A stretch of 18,090 bases of DNA from NCBI GenBank assembly GCA_023413015.1, contig JAEZQR010000306.1:1-18090 (forward strand). The letters run 5' to 3'. The notes under the pieces were generated by a model. That model ran no database searches, was not told the DNA's origin, and saw only the letters and a program-made list of their open reading frames with translations. This DNA comes from Pseudomonadota bacterium. Its GTDB lineage: Bacteria > Pseudomonadota > Alphaproteobacteria > Sphingomonadales > Sphingomonadaceae. The position numbers and the translations under genes were made by a program. The number at the start of each line of letters is the position of its first letter. Within the stretch, counting starts at the first letter, position 1. Shown here in pieces: positions 1 through 5,591 of the stretch.

Positions 1-92
1 AGCAGGGGGTTCGTCCCCTTCTGGTCATTGTCGCCTGCTCGGCCACGGCGCTGGTGTTGGCGCTCGCGGCGAGCCTGGTGCTGCTCGACTAG
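1..92 (+). CDS. C-terminal end of a membrane protein (partial)
   Basis: An open frame enters from the left edge (codons in the frame starting at base 3) and stops at TAG 90-92. The 29 visible residues are mostly hydrophobic (RPLLVIVACSATALVLAL and onward, ending VLLD), which reads as a final transmembrane helix with a very short tail. The family cannot be recognised from this fragment. It is convergent with the histidine kinase gene, and the two stop codons share the palindrome CTAG at 89-92, so no intergenic space or terminator separates them. It could be a chance frame, but the clean hydrophobic segment ending exactly at the neighbouring gene's stop argues for a real gene end. Confidence 0.45.
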   Translation, partial: QGVRPLLVIVACSATALVLALAASLVLLD

Positions 93-1426
93 AGCACGAT
101 CCGGAATAGCGCGCCGCCTTCGGTGCCGCGCTGGTAGGTGAGCGAGCCGCCGTGAGCGAGGACGATCTGGCGGGCGAGGCTGAGGCCCACGCCGGTGCCG
201 CTCGCCTTGGTGGTGAAGAAGGGCAGGAAGATTTCGGCGGTCTTGTCCTCGGGTACGCCGGGGCCATTGTCCTCCACCTCGATCACGGTGCGGCCGTGCC
301 GATTGCGATGGCCACGCAGGCAGACGTGCGGCGTCGGAGCGTGTTCGGTGGCGGCTTCGGCTGCGTTGCGCATCAGGTTGATGACGACTTGAGCGATCAG
401 GTCAGGGTCCGCATGGAGCTCGAGGTTGGCGGGCTCGCTCGCGACCGCCAGCTCGACCGAGGGCCAGTCGGCCCGGAAGAGGCGAGTCAGTTCCTCGAAC
501 AACCGTGAAACGGCAAGCGCCTGCTTGCGCAGCGGCGGCGAGCGGCTGATCTGGCGGTAGGTCTGGACGAAATGCATGACGCCGTCGGCGCGGCGGGCCA
601 CCGTCTCGATCGCGGCATGGGCATCGGCCAGCGCCGGATCGCGGCCATCATCCACCTCGGCGACGATCTCCGCAGCGCTCTTGGCGAGCGAGGTGATCGG
701 CGTCACCGAATTCATGATCTCGTGGGTGAGCACACGCACGAGATCCCGCCATGCGGTCATCTCGACCTGATCGAGCTCGCCCTGGATCGGTTGCACGGCG
801 AGCAGACGCAAGGGCGCCCCGCCTGACTGGCGCACTTCGGCGACGGACAGCGCGGCGGTCTGCGGCGTCTCATCGACCATCAGTTGCGTCGTGCGCCGCT
901 CGCCGACGTGGGCATTGGCGAGATCGTGGGCGAAGCGCTCGCCATAGGCCCGCATGTCGGCGAGCTGCGTCGCCTTATACTGGCTGAACATGCGACGTGC
1001 GGCCTTGTTCGCAAGCTCGACGGAACCTTCGGAGTCGAGCGTCAACAGTGGGATAGGGACCTCGTCGAGCATCGCGGCGAGCATGCGATTGGTATCGTGC
1101 GATCGGGCGCGCTCCTCGCGCAGCTTGGCGACCGCGAGGTTCATGGCCTGGCCAAGCTGCTCGAAGCCGAAGCCCTCGCGCTTGTGGCCGAAGGTGGCGG
1201 AGAAGTCGCCATAGGTGAGCGCATCGACAAAGCGTGCGAGTTCGTGGTTGGTGCGCTGGACGTAGTTCCACAGGCTGGCGATCAGCCCGACGCAGGCCCC
1301 CCAGGCCACCAGCGTCGCGGCGTGCATCCCGGGCGCAACCGCAACATAGACGAGAGCCGCGAGCGCGAGAACGAGCGCGATGACGCGCCACGACAGTCCG
1401 AGCAGGAAGATGCGGTCAAAGACCAT
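89..1426 (-). CDS. Membrane sensor histidine kinase (NtrB/NtrY-like)
   Basis: Sensor kinase of a two-component pair, 445 residues from the ATG at 1426. Two transmembrane helices (about residues 14-31 and 38-54) are joined by a loop of only about six residues, so there is no periplasmic sensor domain. A HAMP/linker-like stretch (55-110) and a PAS-like segment (111-210, VPIPLLTLDSEGSVELAN) follow. Next come the H box with His235 (LTHEIMNSVTPI), the N box (NLMRNAAEA, about 350-358), the G1 box (DNGPG, 386-390), the F box (PFFTTK) and the G2 box (GTGVGLSLA, 410-418). Upstream in-frame residues back to 1516 lie inside the regulator gene and look like shadow coding, so the start at 1426 is preferred. 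It overlaps the regulator's end by 11 bp, implying one operon and translational coupling. It presumably phosphorylates the regulator encoded immediately upstream. Confidence 0.93.
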   Translation of the reverse strand: MVFDRIFLLGLSWRVIALVLALAALVYVAVAPGMHAATLVAWGACVGLIASLWNYVQRTNHELARFVDALTYGDFSATFGHKREGFGFEQLGQAMNLAVAKLREERARSHDTNRMLAAMLDEVPIPLLTLDSEGSVELANKAARRMFSQYKATQLADMRAYGERFAHDLANAHVGERRTTQLMVDETPQTAALSVAEVRQSGGAPLRLLAVQPIQGELDQVEMTAWRDLVRVLTHEIMNSVTPITSLAKSAAEIVAEVDDGRDPALADAHAAIETVARRADGVMHFVQTYRQISRSPPLRKQALAVSRLFEELTRLFRADWPSVELAVASEPANLELHADPDLIAQVVINLMRNAAEAATEHAPTPHVCLRGHRNRHGRTVIEVEDNGPGVPEDKTAEIFLPFFTTKASGTGVGLSLARQIVLAHGGSLTYQRGTEGGALFRIVL

Positions 1427-2792
1427 ATTTCTCCATACGCCGGTAGAGCGAGGCGCGCGTAAGGCCGAGTTCGGTAGCGGCGAGCGAGATGTTCCAGCCG
1501 TGCTTCTTGAGGGCACGCTCGACGGTCTGGCGCTCCAGCCGGTCGAGGTTCAGGTCCTCGGTAGGCGCAAGCTCGACGCGCGTGGTGCGGCCGAAGGCGG
1601 GGAGGGGGAAGTCGTCGACGACGTAGGTTGTGCCGGTCGACAGGATCACGGCGCGCTCCGCCGCGTGGCGCAGTGCCCGCACGTTGCCGGGCCAATCATA
1701 GTCCTGCAACTGTCGGAGGACATCCGGCGGCGTGGGCTTGAGTTCCTTGCCGTACTTGCGGGCATAGAGCGCGAGGTAATGCTCGAGCAGGTCGGGGATA
1801 TCCTCCCGCCGCTCGCGCAGCGGCGGCAGCACGATCTCGACGGTGTTGAGCCGGAACAGCAGGTCCTGCCGAAACACGCTCTCGTCGCCGAGCTGGCTGG
1901 GTGCCAAGTTGGTAGCGGAGACGACGCGAACGTCAATCGGTACCGCGCGGTTGCTGCCGACCGGCGTCACCTTGCGCTGCTCGATCGCGGTGAGCAGCTT
2001 GGGCTGGAGGTGAAGTGGCAGATTGCCGATCTCATCGAGGAAGAGTGTGCCGCCATCGGCAGCCTGGAGCCGGCCGATACGATCGGCCTTGGCGTCGGTG
2101 AACGCCCCTTTCACATGACCGAACAATTCCGAATCGAACAGGCTTTCGGCGACCGCACCGAGATCGACCGGCACCATGACCCTGTCGGCGCGGCGCGAGC
2201 AGCGATGGATCTCGCGCGCGACCAACTCCTTGCCGGTGCCATTCTCGCCGAGGATTAGGACATTGGCGTCAGTGGGGGCGGCGCGCTCGATGAGGGAGTG
2301 AACGCGCTGCATTGCCGTCGAGCGTCCGAGAAGCGGCGTCTCGCTGCCGGTGGCCGGTGTCGCGACAGCCTTGGCGCGCTGCTTCTCGATGCTGGCCTCG
2401 TATCGCGTCGCGCGGAGCGCGGCGGCGGTCTTGACGGTCGCCAGCATGCGCTCGTTCGCCCAGGGCTTCGAAACGAAATCGGTGGCGCCGCGCTTCATCG
2501 CCTCGACGGCGATCTGCACACCGCCATGAGCCGTGATGACGATGACGACCGCTTCGGGGTCGACCTCCAGGACGTCGCCCAAGAGGCGGAAACCTTCCTC
2601 GCCGCTGGTGGCGCCCCGCGAGAAATTCATGTCGAGCAGGATGACGTCCGGCCGATGCTCCCGCACCTGCACCAGCGCCGCTGCCGGATCCTGCGCGGTC
2701 AGGATGCGGTCGAAAACACCGCGGAGCAGCATGCGCCCGGCGAGCAGGATATCGGAATCGTCGTCGACGATCAGCGCGGTGGCGTCCCTCAT
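1416..2792 (-). CDS. NtrC-family sigma-54-dependent response regulator
   Basis: 458-residue transcription activator with the three NtrC modules. The receiver domain (1-125) has acidic residues D10-D12, phospho-acceptor Asp54 (DVILLDMN), Thr87 and Lys109. The AAA+ sigma-54 activation domain (about 153-390) has Walker A GENGTGKE (182-189), the sigma-54 contact loop GAFTDA (229-234, instead of the usual GAFTGA), Walker B LFLDEI (250-255), and arginine-rich sensor motifs FRQDLLFRLN and WPGNVR. The C-terminal Fis-type helix-turn-helix (about 415-458) has the typical NISLAATELGLTRASLYRRM. The ATG at 2792 starts directly at the VDDD-containing first strand of the receiver, but no good ribosome binding site is visible. 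Tandem palindromes directly upstream of the ATG are probably its own binding sites, so it may both autoregulate and activate the divergent exporter operon through the sigma-54 promoter at 2893-2909. Confidence 0.95.
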   Translation of the reverse strand: MRDATALIVDDDSDILLAGRMLLRGVFDRILTAQDPAAALVQVREHRPDVILLDMNFSRGATSGEEGFRLLGDVLEVDPEAVVIVITAHGGVQIAVEAMKRGATDFVSKPWANERMLATVKTAAALRATRYEASIEKQRAKAVATPATGSETPLLGRSTAMQRVHSLIERAAPTDANVLILGENGTGKELVAREIHRCSRRADRVMVPVDLGAVAESLFDSELFGHVKGAFTDAKADRIGRLQAADGGTLFLDEIGNLPLHLQPKLLTAIEQRKVTPVGSNRAVPIDVRVVSATNLAPSQLGDESVFRQDLLFRLNTVEIVLPPLRERREDIPDLLEHYLALYARKYGKELKPTPPDVLRQLQDYDWPGNVRALRHAAERAVILSTGTTYVVDDFPLPAFGRTTRVELAPTEDLNLDRLERQTVERALKKHGWNISLAATELGLTRASLYRRMEKYGL

Positions 2793-2807
2793 GTCCGGCT
2801 GCGTACA
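2792..2807. promoter_or_regulatory. Upstream activator site 1 for the NtrC-type regulator (predicted)
   Basis: Imperfect 16-bp palindrome TGTCCGGCTGCGTACA of the form TGTnCG-N4-CGnACA. The same motif recurs at 2813-2828, 21 bp (two helical turns) downstream. Its first base is also part of the regulator's start codon. Tandem dyads about 100-120 bp upstream of a sigma-54 start point are the usual layout of enhancer sites for NtrC-family activators. Assignment to this particular regulator is inferred from position. Confidence 0.7.
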
Positions 2808-2812
2808 CGAGC

Positions 2813-2828
2813 TGTCCGGAAACGTACA
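2813..2828. promoter_or_regulatory. Upstream activator site 2 for the NtrC-type regulator (predicted)
   Basis: Second copy of the dyad, TGTCCGGAAACGTACA, differing from site 1 only in the three central bases. It is embedded in a longer inverted repeat, AGCTGT (2810-2815) and ACAGCT (2826-2831), so it is probably the stronger site. Its centre lies about 100 bp from the predicted sigma-54 transcription start. Confidence 0.72.
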
Positions 2829-2874
2829 GCTGGTGCATTAGCTGGCTCGATCACTTTCTCCATGACTCTTGGCA

Positions 2875-2887
2875 AATCAAGAGCTTG
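2875..2887 (+). promoter_or_regulatory. IHF binding site (predicted)
   Basis: AATCAAGAGCTTG matches the integration host factor consensus WATCAANNNNTTR at every specified position. It sits between the tandem activator sites (2792-2828) and the -24/-12 promoter (2893-2909). That is where IHF bends DNA in classical sigma-54 promoters to bring the activator to the polymerase. A 6-bp inverted repeat (CTCTTG 2866-2871 and CAAGAG 2878-2883) overlaps it. Confidence 0.65.
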
Positions 2888-2892
2888 CGGAA

Positions 2893-2909
2893 TTGGCATG
2901 GTCCCTGCT
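2893..2909 (+). promoter_or_regulatory. Sigma-54 (-24/-12) promoter of the exporter operon
   Basis: TTGGCATGGTCCCTGCT matches the sigma-54 consensus TTGGCACGGNNNTTGCW at all but two specified positions. It has the invariant GG (2895-2896) and GC (2907-2908) at the required spacing. The predicted transcription start is near 2920, upstream of the small ORF at 2959 and the transporter genes. The divergent NtrC-type regulator, two upstream dyads and an IHF site complete a canonical enhancer-dependent promoter. Not experimentally shown. Confidence 0.82.
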
Positions 2910-2958
2910 CGGCCAATGCATGACCGGCGGCACCGTCCGCCAACCGATGGAGGAAGTG

Positions 2959-3054
2959 ATGACCAACGCGACCGTCCGCACCTTCGTGTGCTGCTTCGCG
3001 ACCCTGCTGACCAGCGCCGTGTTGATGTCGGCTTCGCTCGTCGCGGCTGTTTAA
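2959..3054 (+). CDS. 31-residue hydrophobic small protein, first gene of the sigma-54 operon
   Basis: Short ORF with an ATG at 2959 preceded by a strong Shine-Dalgarno (GGAGG, 2949-2953, 5-nt spacer), about 40 nt downstream of the predicted sigma-54 start. It ends with TAA 13 nt before the adaptor gene. The product starts MTNATVRTF and continues as one hydrophobic stretch (about residues 8-31) containing a Cys-Cys pair (C11, C12) and ending SLVAAV. It looks like a single membrane helix, or a signal peptide with almost nothing after it. In-frame TTG or ATG starts further upstream lie before or close to the predicted transcript start and lack this ribosome site. I do not recognise a family. Possible roles are a small membrane partner of the transporter or kinase, an exported peptide, or a leader peptide coupling translation to the adaptor gene. 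None is shown by sequence alone. Confidence 0.62.
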   Translation: MTNATVRTFVCCFATLLTSAVLMSASLVAAV

Positions 3055-3067
3055 GGCGGGTGTCTCG

Positions 3068-4861
3068 ATGAGCGTGGTGACATTGAAGAAGGACGAGCGG
3101 GCCGTTTCCGGCAGCGGGATGGACCGGGTCGTCGAGAAGAAGAGCCTTTCCAAGCGCGCCAAGATGATGATCGGCGGAGGGACCGCGACCGTCGCGCTCG
3201 CGGCGTTCCTCGTCTTCGCGCCGGTCGCCGGTAATAGCCAGACGGTCGCGGCCTCGCGCATCACTGTTTCGACGGTGTCGAAGGGCGTGTTCGAGGATTT
3301 TCTGCCGCTGCGCGGGCGGGTGACACCGTCGCTGACCGTCTATCTCGACGCGGTCGAGGGCGGGCGTGTTGAGAAATTGCTCGTCGAGGATGGCGCCAAC
3401 GTCCAGAAGGGGCAGCTGCTGGCGGTCATGTCGAACGCGCAGCTCCAGCTCGACGTGCTGTCGCGCGAGGCACAGGTCACCGAACAGCTCAACATCATGC
3501 GCAGCCAGGAACTGGCGCTTGAGCGCAACCGACTGGAAAGCCGCCGGAATCTGGTCGAGGCGGATTACCAACTTTCACGGCTGAAGCGGCAGCTCGACCG
3601 CGATGGCGCGCTCGTCGAGAAGAAGAGCCTTTCCAAGCGCGCCAAGATGATGATCGGCGGAGGGACCGCGACCGTCGCGCTCGCGGCGTTCCTCGTCTTC
3701 GCGCCCGTTGCCGGCAACAGCCAGACGGTCGAGGCCTCGCGGATCACCGTTTCATCCGTCTCGAAGGGGGTGTTCGAGGACTTCCTGCCGCTGCGCGGGC
3801 GCGTGACGCCTTCGCTGACCGTCTATCTGGATGCGGTCGAGGGCGGGCGTGTCGAGAAGCTGCTCGTCGAGGATGGCGCCAACGTCCAGAAGGGGCAGCT
3901 GCTGGCGGTGATGTCGAACGCGCAGCTCCAACTCGACGTGCTGTCGCGCGAGGCGCAGGTCACCGAGCAGCTCAACATCATGCGCAGCCAGGAACTGGCG
4001 CTCGAACGCAACCGTCTGGAAAGCCGCCGCAACCTGGTCGAGGCGGATTACCAGCTTTCACGGCTGAAGCGGCAGCTCGACCGCGACGGCGCGCTTGTCG
4101 AGAAGGGTTGGGTCCCGCGCAAGACCTTCAACGACACCAAGGACGAATACGCCTATCACCAGAACCGCAAGGCGGTGCTGCTCGAAAGCCAGCGCACGGA
4201 CGAGCGGCTGCAAGCAACGCAACTCGCCCAGCTGCGGGCTGCGGCGACCACGCTGCAGAAGAATCTCGACGTGGCACGCGCCAACCTCGACAGCCTCAAC
4301 CTGAGGGCACCGGTCACCGGGCAGCTGAGTGGCTTCACGCTCCAGGTTGGCCAGTCGATGGGGCGTGGCGAGCGGCTGGGACAGATCGACAGTCCGGGGC
4401 GCAACAAGCTCGTGGCGGGTGTCGACGAATTCTATCTCGGCCGCGTCCAGATTGGGCAGAAGGCGACCATCGAGGCCGGTGGCAAGACCTACGATCTCAA
4501 GGTCACGAAAATCTATCCGACGGTCCGGAACGGCGAGTTCGAAATCGACCTCGCTTTCGTCGGCAATGAGCCCGACGGTATTCAGCGCGGTCAGACGCTG
4601 CAGACCAAGCTGACGCTCGGCGATCCTGTGCCGGCGACGCTGCTCCCCAACGGCAGCTTCTACAACGACACCGGTGGCAGCTGGGTGTTCGTGGTCTCGC
4701 CCGACGGCGGCAGCGCGGAGAAGCGCCAGGTGCGCTTGGGTCGCCGAAACTCGCAGTTCGTCGAGGTGCTCGACGGGCTCCAGCCCGGCGAACGCGTCGT
4801 AACTTCACCGTACACCGGCCTCACCGACAAGGACCGGCTCGACATCGAATCGAACGACTGA
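3068..4861 (+). CDS. HlyD/MacA-like periplasmic adaptor with internal 161-residue tandem duplication
   Basis: Membrane fusion (adaptor) protein of a tripartite exporter, 597 residues where about 435 would be expected. Residues 22-182 are repeated as 183-343. Each copy holds a basic stretch (KKSLSKRAK), a transmembrane anchor (33-54 and 194-215), the first half of the lipoyl/barrel-sandwich domain (GGRVEKLLVEDGANVQKGQLL) and the ascending coiled-coil helix. The unique part (344-597) supplies the descending helix (about 350-425), the second lipoyl half (NLRAPVTGQLSGF), the beta-barrel and the membrane-proximal domain (ending GLTDKDRLDIESND). The two copies differ at only two residues. If the second anchor inserts, the functional C-terminal half would face the wrong side of the membrane. 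It starts 13 nt after the small ORF, with a modest ribosome site (AAGGCGGG), and is followed 20 nt later by the ATPase gene. Confidence 0.9.
   Translation: MSVVTLKKDERAVSGSGMDRVVEKKSLSKRAKMMIGGGTATVALAAFLVFAPVAGNSQTVAASRITVSTVSKGVFEDFLPLRGRVTPSLTVYLDAVEGGRVEKLLVEDGANVQKGQLLAVMSNAQLQLDVLSREAQVTEQLNIMRSQELALERNRLESRRNLVEADYQLSRLKRQLDRDGALVEKKSLSKRAKMMIGGGTATVALAAFLVFAPVAGNSQTVEASRITVSSVSKGVFEDFLPLRGRVTPSLTVYLDAVEGGRVEKLLVEDGANVQKGQLLAVMSNAQLQLDVLSREAQVTEQLNIMRSQELALERNRLESRRNLVEADYQLSRLKRQLDRDGALVEKGWVPRKTFNDTKDEYAYHQNRKAVLLESQRTDERLQATQLAQLRAAATTLQKNLDVARANLDSLNLRAPVTGQLSGFTLQVGQSMGRGERLGQIDSPGRNKLVAGVDEFYLGRVQIGQKATIEAGGKTYDLKVTKIYPTVRNGEFEIDLAFVGNEPDGIQRGQTLQTKLTLGDPVPATLLPNGSFYNDTGGSWVFVVSPDGGSAEKRQVRLGRRNSQFVEVLDGLQPGERVVTSPYTGLTDKDRLDIESND
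3131..4096 (+). repeat. 483-bp in-frame tandem duplication inside the adaptor gene
   Basis: Copy 1 is 3131-3613 and copy 2 is 3614-4096. The period is exactly 483 bp (161 codons). GTCGAGAAG occurs at both copy starts (3131, 3614) and again just after copy 2 (4097), so short homology between the N-terminal VEKK codons and the hinge VEKG codons could have mediated the duplication. By hand count the copies differ at 34 positions, nearly all synonymous (only Ala to Glu and Thr to Ser change). The first 92 bp are identical. Confidence 0.95.
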
Positions 4862-4881
4862 TCTTCCAGGGAGGAATTCCG

Positions 4882-5562
<681 letters not shown>

Positions 5563-5591
5563 GGCCCGAACATTAGCGAGGAGATGCCACC

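Noticed and set aside
1427..1516. 30-residue N-terminal extension of the histidine kinase
   Set aside because: It is wholly inside the regulator gene, Arg/Ser/Pro-rich shadow coding with no membrane or domain features. ATG 1426 gives a normal membrane N-terminus.
1380..2258. Long plus-strand frame opposite the response regulator, and similar antisense frames opposite the adaptor, ATPase and PBP genes
   Set aside because: They are products of GC-rich codon bias in genes with clear motifs on the other strand, and their translations are low-complexity Arg/Ala/Gly-rich with no recognisable domain.
2869..2958. In-frame extension of the small ORF to a TTG at 2869 (61 residues)
   Set aside because: Most of it lies upstream of the predicted sigma-54 transcription start and overlaps the IHF site and the promoter. 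The ATG at 2959 has the strong ribosome site.
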